Virus record (IMG/VR): IMGVR_UViG_3300025896_000165
Location: 1 to 26,556 of that record
Reading direction: 5' to 3' (one strand)
DNA from: a virus
DNA length: 26,556 nucleotides
Shown here: positions 6,252 to 14,944 of the stretch, in pieces
How positions within the stretch are numbered: position 1 is the stretch's first letter
Layout: the number at the start of each line of letters is the position of its first letter
Translations under genes and position numbers: made by a program
Notes under the pieces: model-generated
Databases searched by the model: none
The model's input: the letters and a program-made list of their open reading frames with translations, nothing else
Told to the model about the DNA's origin: nothing

Positions 6252-6643
6252 CGGACAAAATTAAATTAATGAGTGATGAAGAGGTAGAAGAGGCATCAGA
6301 AAGAATCTTAACGGAAGAAACTAACTCTCTTTGGGAGGAAGTAGAATCTAGATTGCTTGGATCGCTAAGATCGCATGAGAAATTGGGCGATATGTGGACT
6401 AATATAAGCAGAGACCAGTTTATCATGTTAATATCAATTGGTGCGTCTTGGGCAAGAGACGAGTGCGAGAAGCGAGCGTTTGAGGTGTTTAAAGAGCTAC
6501 TAGATAAAGCTTGCGTTAAAGTTTTTTATGAAAACGAAGGATCTCCTATCGTTGTCTCGGCTATGCAAGTGGTAGAGATACAGGATTTATTATTTCAACA
6601 ATTTTTAGAGGAGCAAGAATCTAGTGAAGAAAAAACTAGTTGA
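6248..6643 (+). CDS. Acidic helical protein of unknown function (131 aa)
   Basis: AAGGAG six bases before ATG 6248 and an ATGA overlap support the start. The 131-residue protein is helical: an acidic N-terminal third (SDEEVEEASERILTEETNS), a central WARDECEKRAFEVFKELL helix (about residues 73-91), and a C-terminal region with VVEIQDLLFQQFLEEQ. Its last 20 bases overlap the next gene and supply that gene's ribosome site. No catalytic motif or membrane segment is visible. A weak resemblance to the 161-residue protein at 5357 is noted. Function unknown. Confidence 0.7.
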   Translation: MTDKIKLMSDEEVEEASERILTEETNSLWEEVESRLLGSLRSHEKLGDMWTNISRDQFIMLISIGASWARDECEKRAFEVFKELLDKACVKVFYENEGSPIVVSAMQVVEIQDLLFQQFLEEQESSEEKTS

Positions 6644-6866
6644 ATGTGATCATTGCGGAGAGGTAAGTTTTTGGACTTGCAAAGAAGCTGACAAGTTTCA
6701 TGGCTACCGATGTTTTGAATGTCAAGAATCTGATTGGGAAGATTTTGTATATTCGGTGGCTGGTGCTGGCATGACTGTTCAAAAACTAACAATAAAAGAT
6801 TGGCGTTATTTAGACAGACGACTTAAGAAACAAGTTATTTATAAGGAGCAAGCAGATGGAGAGTAA
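6624..6866 (+). CDS. Small zinc-ribbon-like protein, GTG start (80 aa)
   Basis: The gene starts with GTG at 6624, nine bases after AGAGGAG; no ATG is available before the cysteines. The N-terminus has two CxxC knuckles, C8/C11 (CDHCGE) and C30/C33 (CFECQE), with C19 and H26 between them, the layout of a small zinc ribbon. The C-terminal half contains LTIKDWRYLDRRLKKQVIYKEQ, a basic helix that could contact nucleic acid. It lies between two unknown genes and overlaps both. A metal site is well supported by spacing; the role (regulator, nuclease inhibitor or assembly factor) is unknown. Confidence 0.74.
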   Translation: MKKKLVECDHCGEVSFWTCKEADKFHGYRCFECQESDWEDFVYSVAGAGMTVQKLTIKDWRYLDRRLKKQVIYKEQADGE

Positions 6867-7080
6867 GTTTAGAGCTGGTGACATGGTTTGGCTAATAAAA
6901 TATTACCAATCACAACATCAATTTAACGTAACGGAAAGAAAGGAAATTATGAGAGTTGATAGAAGCGTTCTTCACATAAAGAATGAGAAAGCTTTTAACA
7001 TTAGACTTGCTTTTTTTGATTATGCTGAAGCTTGTAACAAATGTAACTTAATAAATATCGAATTAAACAAGAGCTTTTAA
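6856..7080 (+). CDS. Small protein of unknown function (74 aa)
   Basis: AAGGAGC six bases before ATG 6856, inside the end of the previous gene, supports this start. The 74-residue product begins MESKFRAGDMVWLIKYYQSQ and has a strand-rich middle, a pattern that can occur in small SH3-like barrels. Two cysteines near residues 61 and 64 form a lone CxxC (CNKC). No family recognised. The gene ends 16 bases before the next, with only a five-codon frame between them. Confidence 0.65.
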   Translation: MESKFRAGDMVWLIKYYQSQHQFNVTERKEIMRVDRSVLHIKNEKAFNIRLAFFDYAEACNKCNLINIELNKSF

Positions 7081-7096
7081 AAATGATTGAGGAATT

Positions 7097-7336
7097 ATGA
7101 AAACAACAATACCTGCTAAGACGATAATAGAGTGTGACAGATGTAGTAAAGAGATCTGTCACATAAATAAAAACAATCTACTCGGTGGTTTTTTGAATTA
7201 TGGATCTCAGAACAGCTTAGATTGGCAAGGCGTTCCTATAGCAAAAGGTTCTGAGTATGAATTTGACTTGTGCGATAATTGCTACAGAGATCTCTATGAT
7301 TGTTTAGATGAGTGGCGGAACGGTACAAGATGTTAA
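7097..7336 (+). CDS. Small CxxC zinc-binding protein (79 aa)
   Basis: Last gene of the rightward operon. TTGAGGAATT precedes ATG 7097. The 79-residue protein has two knuckles, C13/C16 (CDRCSK) and C59/C62 (LCDNCY), about 42 residues apart, with C21, H22 and C79 as further candidates. Between them is a strand-rich insert (WQGVPIAKGSEYEFD). The order CxxC, beta insert, DLCDxCY recalls small phage proteins with a treble-clef or ribbon fold, but no named family can be given. It ends 35 bases from the convergent virion operon. Confidence 0.72.
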   Translation: MKTTIPAKTIIECDRCSKEICHINKNNLLGGFLNYGSQNSLDWQGVPIAKGSEYEFDLCDNCYRDLYDCLDEWRNGTRC

Positions 7337-7371
7337 AGATTCTGAATTTGAGTGTCCTTTACCTAAATATA

Positions 7372-9504
7372 TTACTGAGCAGTCATAGGATCGTACTCTT
7401 CCTTAAAGCTTAATGCCTCACTTAACCTTCTTAGCATGTCGCCAGTTTGTTCAGTACCAGAATAAGGAACTTCTACAGCATCTTCATAAGGGATAGCAGA
7501 GTTAAATACCTCTAAAGGATTAAAGAATCCTCCATTAAATTCTGGGTCTAGTTCTTTTACTGGTCCTTGAGGCTGTGAAGGATTAATAGGAGAATACTTC
7601 TTCTTAGATAACATTCCACCAATAACCTCAGCTTGCTCTCTCGGTGACAAATCTTTATCTAGTGCTTTATTAATATGGATACTTTGCTCCATAGGGTCTA
7701 AGAGCTTGCCATCTAGGAAAGATTGATACCCTTCTGGAGCTGGTTCAAACGCATCAGGGAATTGTTGCACCAACCCTCTAATAACCTCATCTTGAACAGC
7801 TTTATTCCCATTGATAGCAATCTCTTTTATTTCATCTGATATTGATTTAGCCAATTGAGGATTGCCAGTTTTACTTTGCAAATAAAATCCAATCTCATTG
7901 GCAAATCCTTCTGGATCTTCTGCTAGAGCATCACTACTTCTTGGCAAGAGAGTAGACCCAAGAATTGCAAGCTTAGTAGCATCACTGTTTAGTAAAGCAG
8001 ATCCAGAGCTAACAGCAGAATTGAGTCTATATAAAGAGCGAGCTAACATTGGGGATCTCGAAACGCTATTCATAGCTCCAGCTCCCAAAGATAAGGCAGC
8101 AATTCCAGTGCCCAACGCAGGACTTCCCATTAATCCAATAGCTCCACCAGAAGCTAAAATAGGATAGTTTGGTCTTATTCCACCAATCGCTCCAGTAATA
8201 GACGTAAGAAGTCCAGATTCATCTAGTTTTGCCTTTGATGATGCCTCATCTGCGTTCTTAGATAATTTAGCAAGTGCAGAGTATTCTTTGTTAAGTGGTT
8301 TTAAAATATCTCCACCTTGAGTATTTTCTACATACTCTCTTAACCCTTCTGCAATCTTTTGCTTAAAAGTATCTGTATAACTAGATTTTCTTTGAGGGCT
8401 AGTTGGAGACTTTGTGAAACTTGTTTCTGCTTCTAAATTCTTAGCAATTTCCCAAGCGTCTTTTGCCGACAACTTTCCTCTATTGCCAATTGTTTGTGCA
8501 AAGTCATCTAATGCTTCCATTGCCCCTAGTTGCATATCAGGAGTAGAATTTGGATCGTATAAAATATTCAACAGCTCATCTGTTGGGTTAGACTTGAAAA
8601 TTGGAACAGAAACTCCTTGTGCAATATTTACATTTTGAAGTGGTATGTCATTAGCTGGATTAGTTGATAAGTTGTCATAAACAGAATCTAGCTTAGTGCC
8701 AATAGTAGATTTTCTTGCCTTTAATTCTTGCCAAGCTTTTTGAGGTTTATTCCCAAAGATGCTTGTTGCAGTTTGGGGATTAACCTCTTCTAAGTTAGAG
8801 ACAGATTTAACTAGACTCTTTGGATCGGTTTCTGAAATTTGTTTATTGCTAGCATTAAAGTTTCTATCTAATATTTTCTCTGGAGTATTTCTTGATGCAC
8901 TCTTTGCGTTAATAAACCTTTCAGCACCTTTTAGCCCTCCGTAAACAGTTCCCCCAGTGACAGCTCCATATAAGCCCCCAGTACCAGCATTAGATACTCT
9001 CTCTTCTAAGCCACCTTCTCCTTCGCCAAAGCCATAAGCTCCACCAAGTACAGCCCCACTTAAAGCAGCATTTTTTAATGAATTAATTTTAACAGCAGAA
9101 TTTATAGGATTAGCAAATCCAGCAGCGATATTTGAAACAGTTGATGTTACAGGATTTTCTTCACCGTACCTTTTTTGAATATCTCTCATCTGTAAGAGTC
9201 TTTCGTCATAAGCATCACCAAAAGAACTATCACCAAACAAGGAATCAAGAGCTGCACTTCCACCAGCAGTTATTTCGTCTCCATACCCAAACGTACCAGC
9301 ATCTAGTAAGTTGCCCATACCACCAACTATGTTTTCTGTAGGAGTTAATGGTTGCTTTTGTTGTGCATCACTTAGATTTATCTGCAACACTCCATCTTCA
9401 CTATAGGTTGGTGCTTGATATGAATCTTGAGAAAGAGCATCCAACTCCTCATCTGTCATTGAATCAATTTCTTCTGCTGAAAATTGTGAAAATCTATCTG
9501 CCAT
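7372..9504 (-). CDS. Probable internal virion / DNA-ejection protein (710 aa)
   Basis: Last gene of the leftward virion operon. The N-terminus is acidic (MADRFSQFSAEEIDSMTDEE). Two long Gly/Ala-rich, weakly hydrophobic regions lie at about 145-195 and 430-480, separated by helical, Lys/Glu-rich sequence. The C-terminus is Pro- and Glu-rich. Such segments are typical of podovirus internal proteins that leave the capsid and line a channel across the host envelope. No lysozyme or transglycosylase motif is seen, unlike T7 gp16. ATG 9504 overlaps the upstream stop as TAATG. The ejection role is inferred from composition, size and position next to two similar proteins; no specific homologue is recognised. 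Confidence 0.78.
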   Translation of the reverse strand: MADRFSQFSAEEIDSMTDEELDALSQDSYQAPTYSEDGVLQINLSDAQQKQPLTPTENIVGGMGNLLDAGTFGYGDEITAGGSAALDSLFGDSSFGDAYDERLLQMRDIQKRYGEENPVTSTVSNIAAGFANPINSAVKINSLKNAALSGAVLGGAYGFGEGEGGLEERVSNAGTGGLYGAVTGGTVYGGLKGAERFINAKSASRNTPEKILDRNFNASNKQISETDPKSLVKSVSNLEEVNPQTATSIFGNKPQKAWQELKARKSTIGTKLDSVYDNLSTNPANDIPLQNVNIAQGVSVPIFKSNPTDELLNILYDPNSTPDMQLGAMEALDDFAQTIGNRGKLSAKDAWEIAKNLEAETSFTKSPTSPQRKSSYTDTFKQKIAEGLREYVENTQGGDILKPLNKEYSALAKLSKNADEASSKAKLDESGLLTSITGAIGGIRPNYPILASGGAIGLMGSPALGTGIAALSLGAGAMNSVSRSPMLARSLYRLNSAVSSGSALLNSDATKLAILGSTLLPRSSDALAEDPEGFANEIGFYLQSKTGNPQLAKSISDEIKEIAINGNKAVQDEVIRGLVQQFPDAFEPAPEGYQSFLDGKLLDPMEQSIHINKALDKDLSPREQAEVIGGMLSKKKYSPINPSQPQGPVKELDPEFNGGFFNPLEVFNSAIPYEDAVEVPYSGTEQTGDMLRRLSEALSFKEEYDPMTAQ

Positions 9505-10805
9505 TATTTAGACCCTTTCTTCTGTTGTAAATAAATATCAGTAGCCTTTAAGAAAGCTTCTCTATCTCCACCAAAATCTGCAAGTCTTGGTCTATTGATT
9601 TTTTCAGTAAAATCAGCCCCATTAACTTTATCAGGATTTTCAATTACTCCAAAGCCCTCATCCTTGTTAGGAACTTCCATGAATGGTTTCATATTTCTTC
9701 CTCCCCTTTGAGAAACATCAACAGCCGAAGATATAACTCTATTGCCAATTCTCTCAACCTCTTCTAATACTGCCCTTGCTTGAGAAGGAGAACCAATAAC
9801 CAGAGAAGGATCGCCAAGCTTCTTCATTGCAGCTCTATCAGCATTAGATAATCCTTGACCACTTCCTTGAGCTATTTTTGCTAACTGAAAAGTCAACTCT
9901 TCTGCTATTCCAGAGTATATATTTTCAGGGCTTCCAACATCGAACGCTTCAGAATAGCCTCTTTTGATCTTATCCAACATTCCACCTTCTGGCATCTTGC
10001 TAAGAAGCTCCTTCATTGCAACTAAGTTTTGCTCCACTGTTTTTTGAGCTTTAAGAACGTCTAAGTCTCCTTTCTCTGGTCTTATAATGTTTAGTCCTGA
10101 ATTTCTTAGGATAGTTGCTCCACTATAAGCTCCAACTTCCGAATAAAGCTTTCCTATTAATTCAGGTGATGCCTCTCCCTTGACTATCGCATCTTGCAAT
10201 TCTAAGTTGGTCTCTGGTGATAGGGTTGGTCTTTGTGTTGATTGACTAGGATCGTTGTAGTCCCTCCTAATTCCCTGACTCTGCTCCCAGCTCTTTAATC
10301 CTTTTTGTGCCTCAATATATTCTTTAGCCCTCTCTCTTTGTAAGCCATCTTGATAATCAGTTCTACTCTTCCATTGATTTTCATTGATCTGATCTCTTAC
10401 TAATTCTCTTTCAGTTTGAGCCTGTTGCAAATTATTCTTTTGAATATTATCAGTGTACCCACCAACAACCTTAGAGCCAATATTAAATCCTTCTGCAGCT
10501 CCTTGATTGCCGTCAATTGCATAACCTAAAAGTCCAGGAACTAATCCCATTAATCCAGTTGCCCAAGCTTGAGAAGGTGATAACTCCCCACTTTGTAAAC
10601 TTCTAATTTTGTTTAATGAGTTCTCAATATCAAAACTATGCAACCCTTCATTCTTAGGTGCTATCTCTCCTAATTCGGGACTCCCTTGATATAAGGGTTT
10701 TGGAGTGTCAAAACTTGGGACAAGAGAATCTATTCTATTTGTATCATAGGTATTATAAGTATCATCAATTGCCCAAGCATTTTTTAATCTATTTAACTCA
10801 TCCAT
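9504..10805 (-). CDS. Probable internal virion / DNA-ejection protein (433 aa)
   Basis: The start is placed at 10805 (MDELNRLKNAW) because GGAGGTG lies just upstream; the frame is open for 35 more codons but that stretch overlaps the previous gene and has no ribosome site. A hydrophobic Gly-rich segment (LMGLVPGLLGYAIDGNQGAA, about residues 83-102) is followed by a long Gln/Glu/Arg coiled coil (QQAQTERELVRDQ onward, to about residue 175). The C-terminal half has a helical region with KLGDPSLVIGS and VISSAVDVSQRGG. This pairing of a glycine-zipper-like segment with a coiled coil recurs in podovirus ejection proteins. Role inferred. Confidence 0.77.
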   Translation of the reverse strand: MDELNRLKNAWAIDDTYNTYDTNRIDSLVPSFDTPKPLYQGSPELGEIAPKNEGLHSFDIENSLNKIRSLQSGELSPSQAWATGLMGLVPGLLGYAIDGNQGAAEGFNIGSKVVGGYTDNIQKNNLQQAQTERELVRDQINENQWKSRTDYQDGLQRERAKEYIEAQKGLKSWEQSQGIRRDYNDPSQSTQRPTLSPETNLELQDAIVKGEASPELIGKLYSEVGAYSGATILRNSGLNIIRPEKGDLDVLKAQKTVEQNLVAMKELLSKMPEGGMLDKIKRGYSEAFDVGSPENIYSGIAEELTFQLAKIAQGSGQGLSNADRAAMKKLGDPSLVIGSPSQARAVLEEVERIGNRVISSAVDVSQRGGRNMKPFMEVPNKDEGFGVIENPDKVNGADFTEKINRPRLADFGGDREAFLKATDIYLQQKKGSK

Positions 10806-10806
10806 C

Positions 10807-11760
10807 CTATTGCCCACCTCCAACAATGCCCTTAACTTTATCGAAGTAAGTATTGTAATCAAAACTACCACTAGGAGTCGTTTGACTGGTTGTCGATCTA
10901 TCTCTACCACGCCTAGTTAGTCCGTAAATATCCCTTGATAGTTCTTCATTTCTTCTGTTGGCATCTCTAGTTTCTCCAAGATTAATAGCTCCAAAATAAG
11001 TTCCAACTTGTCCTGCTTTTTCAGCTCCAACTTGTCCAAGATTAATTAACCTTCTCTTCAACTCATCGTCTCGAGCCCTTTCTAATCTATCAGCATAATC
11101 CGAACTAGTCTCTCTCATTCTGTTATATTCAGTATCCTCAACGCCTCTAAGGGTACTTCCATACTCTCCAGTTCTTCTATACTTTTCATCAGCACCACGA
11201 ATCATTAAATCCTGCTCGTTTCTTCCCTGTGCTTCTGCCCTATCTCTTTGTGCCTTATCTTTCATTAAAGCAGCCTGTGAGCCTGTAAGTCTATTTCTCA
11301 CTATAGATCTATTAACAGCTGCATTTTGCGTGTTGTAAGCTGATTCAGTGCCACGTCTTTGTTGCTCTCTTAATCCCTGATACTCTTCCGAAGTATAGCC
11401 TTCTGACTGGGATTTTAAAGAGTTTAAATTAGCAGATAATTCTGCGGATCTGTTTTTACCTGGAATACCATAAGTATCTCTGACCGCCGATAGTTGATCT
11501 AGGATTCCAGTTATTTCACCAGAACGAGATTCATCAACTCTGCCCATAGATCCTGGAGCGTAAAGCTTGTCAACTAGTCCGCTAGCTCCAGCTGCATATT
11601 TCCCAACTAAGTCACCAACAGCTCTATCTTTATCAGCTTGAATGGCTTCTGGTGTATTTGCAGCAGCTTTGTTCTTAGCACGATTTTCGGCTTCAAGCCT
11701 TCGACGAGCTTGTGCTGCTGCATTACTTGTTCCTCTTTTTGGTTTAGTTCTATCTGACAT
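10807..11760 (-). CDS. Arg-rich helical virion protein, probable ejection protein (317 aa)
   Basis: ATG 11760 follows AAGGA about twelve bases upstream. The 317-residue product starts with a basic low-complexity tail (SDRTKPKRGTSNAAAQARRR), then is almost wholly helical with many Arg, Glu, Gln and Ala residues and few hydrophobics, like T7 gp14 or P22 gp7 class internal proteins in composition. A Gly-containing LGQVGAEKAGQVGTYFGAI stretch near residues 242-260 could insert in a membrane. It ends in VGGGQ, where the codons supply the next gene's ribosome site. It is the first of three consecutive probable ejection proteins. Exact homology not established. Confidence 0.75.
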   Translation of the reverse strand: MSDRTKPKRGTSNAAAQARRRLEAENRAKNKAAANTPEAIQADKDRAVGDLVGKYAAGASGLVDKLYAPGSMGRVDESRSGEITGILDQLSAVRDTYGIPGKNRSAELSANLNSLKSQSEGYTSEEYQGLREQQRRGTESAYNTQNAAVNRSIVRNRLTGSQAALMKDKAQRDRAEAQGRNEQDLMIRGADEKYRRTGEYGSTLRGVEDTEYNRMRETSSDYADRLERARDDELKRRLINLGQVGAEKAGQVGTYFGAINLGETRDANRRNEELSRDIYGLTRRGRDRSTTSQTTPSGSFDYNTYFDKVKGIVGGGQ

Positions 11761-11774
11761 AATTTATTAATTCC

Positions 11775-12290
11775 TTACACAATATTATTTTCAGGTAAAT
11801 CTGCACATTCGTAAATACCAACACATCTAATAGTTACTCCAGCAGCCAATGCGTAATTTGACACGTCATACTTTCTTACTACCAAATCAGTTCTGGTATT
11901 TCTTAAATTACTAAACCCCATTAAAATTGCACCATCATTTATTACCGCAACTCCAACGCCATTGCTCTCTCTAAACCCCTCATTGGGCAAAAACGGTAAA
12001 TTAATATAAACCTCATTACTGGCAACTCCACCAGTTGTCCCAGTGATAAAAAAAGAATAAATAATTGTATTGCCAACCTTTAAATACTTTCCTCCAATAT
12101 CTGCTGTCTTAGTAAACGTCATTGTTCCTGATGCTGAAAATTCAGTAGGAGTCCAGTCTCTCCACTCTGAAAAACAAAATGCAATGACAGCTTTTATAAT
12201 TTTATCCATTCTACGCAAAACTACCGCCCACTTCATTAATGTGGTTTTAATATTAGGTACAACATCAAATGCCCAATTCAAATTACTCAT
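11775..12290 (-). CDS. Fibre-tip-like tail protein (171 aa)
   Basis: A 171-residue protein whose N-terminal 40 residues are helical (LMKWAVVLRRMDKIIKAVI). The rest is a beta-rich domain typical of the C-terminal ends of phage fibre proteins: WRDWTPTEFSASGTMTF, YLKVGNTIIYSFFITGTTGG and EVYINLPFLP. This pattern is often seen where fibres contact the host surface, so a receptor-binding or tail-tip role is likely. It lies directly after the nozzle gene, overlapping by ATGA (12287-12290), which fits a piece attached to the tail. No chaperone or spike enzyme motif is visible. Domain call moderately sure; receptor unknown. Confidence 0.75.
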   Translation of the reverse strand: MSNLNWAFDVVPNIKTTLMKWAVVLRRMDKIIKAVIAFCFSEWRDWTPTEFSASGTMTFTKTADIGGKYLKVGNTIIYSFFITGTTGGVASNEVYINLPFLPNEGFRESNGVGVAVINDGAILMGFSNLRNTRTDLVVRKYDVSNYALAAGVTIRCVGIYECADLPENNIV

Positions 12291-14944
12291 TTATGTTCTA
12301 AGCTCTCCTTTTTAGCATCAGACTCAACTTCTATTTCAAATCCAGACATCATAGGGACTTGGTGAATGGTATTTGCTGTAAATCTAAAATTCATAGTTCT
12401 GGACATTGCTTTTTTAATTTCCTTAGTAGCCTCAACTACAGTTGTAGGAAACGAGAAGCTAGCAGTAGAATGAGCTGTGGTCTTATTAAAGTTTCTGTAT
12501 GTAGTTAAAGAAAGAGTAAAGTCTCTAATGGCAGTAGCTAACTGATAAACCTTGCAAGATATAAATTGCTTTAATACAGACGGCTCTCCTAATGAGATTG
12601 CAGAAGTTTCATAAACATTAGTAATTGGATATACTCCATTAGCATAATCATATTGACGTGCATCCACATAAAGCCCCCCTGCTTGAAGATTGCTACAAGC
12701 AGCTCTATTTTCCTTATATAAATAAGTCGCATCATTTGCCCCAGAGCCATAAGTATATAGAGCAACACAGTTTAGCGTCATTAACAAATCTTTATACATA
12801 ACCATCCCAGAAGAAGGGACTCCCTCTGTGTAGGTATATTCTCCCCACTTTCTATATCGATAATCATAAACAAATATTTTGTTAGCAGAGGTCTCGGCAC
12901 AAGAAACAAGCTGACCACCCCAAGTCCCCTGAAAAGCTGGTATGCAACAAATATATTTACCATCAATATTGTGATTAACGGACACGGCTTTAAATGGTAT
13001 AATCTTGGTTTCGTTTACTGGAGAAATTGCTATGTTATCAGAAAGAGATCCAGTACCTCTTGGATAATTAATATTATCAAACGCTGCCCTAGTCCTCTCT
13101 CCTATCGTCTCATCAATAATTCCATTAACCAACAAAGCAAATCCACGATTAGAACAAAATAAACTACCGTTTAAGGCATTAATCTTTTGAATACTATGAG
13201 GGGAAGGACAACCAATATCACCATCTGATACTGTTACAACTTGATAGTTCCCATCGGTATCTATTTCTCCTATGACATTAAAATAAGAAGTCTCTTTAAA
13301 AACCGCTAACATATTTTCACTACTAGAATGTAAGCACGTAATGGCAGATCTTGTAGTCGAAGGGATTCTTACTGTTGCCAAGCTAGAAAAGGCTTCTGGA
13401 AAATCAGGATCGAACTCGTAATAAACATCAGTAGATGGATACACCCCTTCATACGGACTCACTCCTGCAACTGTAAAGATTTTACCTTGATGCTCGCAAA
13501 GAGTTGAACAGAAAGAAGGTTCTTGAATTGGTATTCCAGATGAAGGAAAGTTCATTAGAGCGTTAGATATTAATGTTGCATCAGGTAGTGCATCAACGTA
13601 TGTCACCCCTGCCGAATCATAAGCTGGCTCAACACTTAGCACATAAAAATCAACGCCATTTGAAGCTGTCCTCCCAATCTCTATCCTCATATTGCATGAG
13701 ATTGGAGCATTGTCTGCAACCGATATGGCCGCTCCAGTTATAGTAATAGTTGTAGCCGTAACAACTGTTATGTATCTTTCTACATAAGCAAGAGTAGCTA
13801 TGTTATAAAGATAAACAGGATCTCCAACTTCCAAAGTAAATCCTGCGTCCACAGTTATAGTAGTCACTCCTGCTTGGAGACCGTTAGCTCTTGCAAACTT
13901 GGTATTCCAGCCATTTGCAAGATTGCCGTTTCCAATTCCAAGAGTGGCTTGCAAGTTTCCAGCAGAAACCGCAACGCTAGCCTCTTTGTAATCGCTGTAA
14001 ATATCGTTTTGTTGAAAGTCCTTATAATGCCATCTAATTCTATACTTATAAGTTCCTGCCGTTAGTCCTGCCCCTGCTGACGCTGCAATTGTGTTAAATG
14101 CAATAGATGGCAATCCTGCATCATAGAAATTCATTCCATCCCACTTCATTAACCTTCTACCGCTTGCTATATATAGAACATTATTCTTATTTAAAGTGCT
14201 AACAACTTGTCCGTATCCATTAATATAAGTGTAATTTTTATATGTAGATCCAGAAGTAAGTTTATCTTGAAGTGCGTTCTTAACTCCCATGTACTCAAAC
14301 GCAATAGCAGTTCCACCACCACCAGAGACAGGCAAGTTATCCATTAAGTCCAGTGCTTCAACAGCATAAGGACTAGTAGTTCCTGCTCCCACCGTTGGGA
14401 ACGCTCCCGCAGTTGGAGAAATGAATGTACAATTCCAATTTGCAAGTGCATTAATAGTTGAAACAAGACTAGCTAAAGTAGTGGAAGAAGTGCTAACACC
14501 GTTACCAATATCAATGGTCGTTGTGATTGTGCCGTTTTCCCTTAAGTAGACTTTATAGGTAGCTGTCCCAGTATCTAGTAGAAGCGAAATATCAGCTGGA
14601 GCAGAAGCTCCCACATAGGTTAAATTAATACTTCCAGAAGTTTGAAAAAGAATCGTTTTTGTTGAATAAGGAATAACTAGCTGCTCTCCAACTCTAACTG
14701 TTGTTTCGTTTTGAGCTAGATACCTATACACAGCAAGACCATGAGGAACAGGATCGAAGGTGACGCTACCTCCATAAGAATGATACAAGTTTCTCTTTTC
14801 TCCACGTCTACCAACGATAGATTTTAACCCTCGAAAATCCCAGTTTTCAAATCTGTTTGCAAAGTTATCATTAGATGATAAATCTGATGAGGTTAGATCT
14901 AACCCTTCAAACTCTTCAAAATTCTTAACGAAACTTCTACTCAT
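12287..14944 (-). CDS. Tail nozzle-like protein (885 aa)
   Basis: An 885-residue protein with start at 14944 (MSRSFVKNFEEFEGLDL), chosen because GGAG lies six bases before and TAATG links it to the adaptor stop; an ATG twelve bases upstream lacks a site. The opening, in which an F-x-GLDL motif precedes RFENWDFRGLKSIVGRRGEKR, resembles nozzle or tail-stabilisation proteins of short-tailed phages (T7 gp12-like). Later parts show propeller-like repeats such as VLYIASGRRLMKWDG, HQGKIFTVAGVSPYEG and SLFCSNRGFALLVNG. It probably closes the tail below the adaptor. Length and place after the adaptor agree. Family inferred by pattern, not by search. Confidence 0.85.
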   Translation of the reverse strand: MSRSFVKNFEEFEGLDLTSSDLSSNDNFANRFENWDFRGLKSIVGRRGEKRNLYHSYGGSVTFDPVPHGLAVYRYLAQNETTVRVGEQLVIPYSTKTILFQTSGSINLTYVGASAPADISLLLDTGTATYKVYLRENGTITTTIDIGNGVSTSSTTLASLVSTINALANWNCTFISPTAGAFPTVGAGTTSPYAVEALDLMDNLPVSGGGGTAIAFEYMGVKNALQDKLTSGSTYKNYTYINGYGQVVSTLNKNNVLYIASGRRLMKWDGMNFYDAGLPSIAFNTIAASAGAGLTAGTYKYRIRWHYKDFQQNDIYSDYKEASVAVSAGNLQATLGIGNGNLANGWNTKFARANGLQAGVTTITVDAGFTLEVGDPVYLYNIATLAYVERYITVVTATTITITGAAISVADNAPISCNMRIEIGRTASNGVDFYVLSVEPAYDSAGVTYVDALPDATLISNALMNFPSSGIPIQEPSFCSTLCEHQGKIFTVAGVSPYEGVYPSTDVYYEFDPDFPEAFSSLATVRIPSTTRSAITCLHSSSENMLAVFKETSYFNVIGEIDTDGNYQVVTVSDGDIGCPSPHSIQKINALNGSLFCSNRGFALLVNGIIDETIGERTRAAFDNINYPRGTGSLSDNIAISPVNETKIIPFKAVSVNHNIDGKYICCIPAFQGTWGGQLVSCAETSANKIFVYDYRYRKWGEYTYTEGVPSSGMVMYKDLLMTLNCVALYTYGSGANDATYLYKENRAACSNLQAGGLYVDARQYDYANGVYPITNVYETSAISLGEPSVLKQFISCKVYQLATAIRDFTLSLTTYRNFNKTTAHSTASFSFPTTVVEATKEIKKAMSRTMNFRFTANTIHQVPMMSGFEIEVESDAKKESLEHK

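Noticed and set aside
7083-7100. Five-codon frame before the last early gene
   Set aside because: It overlaps the ribosome site of the gene at 7097 and is too short to support as a leader peptide.
10806-10910. N-terminal extension of the 433-residue ejection-type protein
   Set aside because: It overlaps the end of the preceding gene in another frame, has unlike composition (hydrophobic, Val/Leu-rich) and no ribosome site; GGAGGTG supports the start at 10805.
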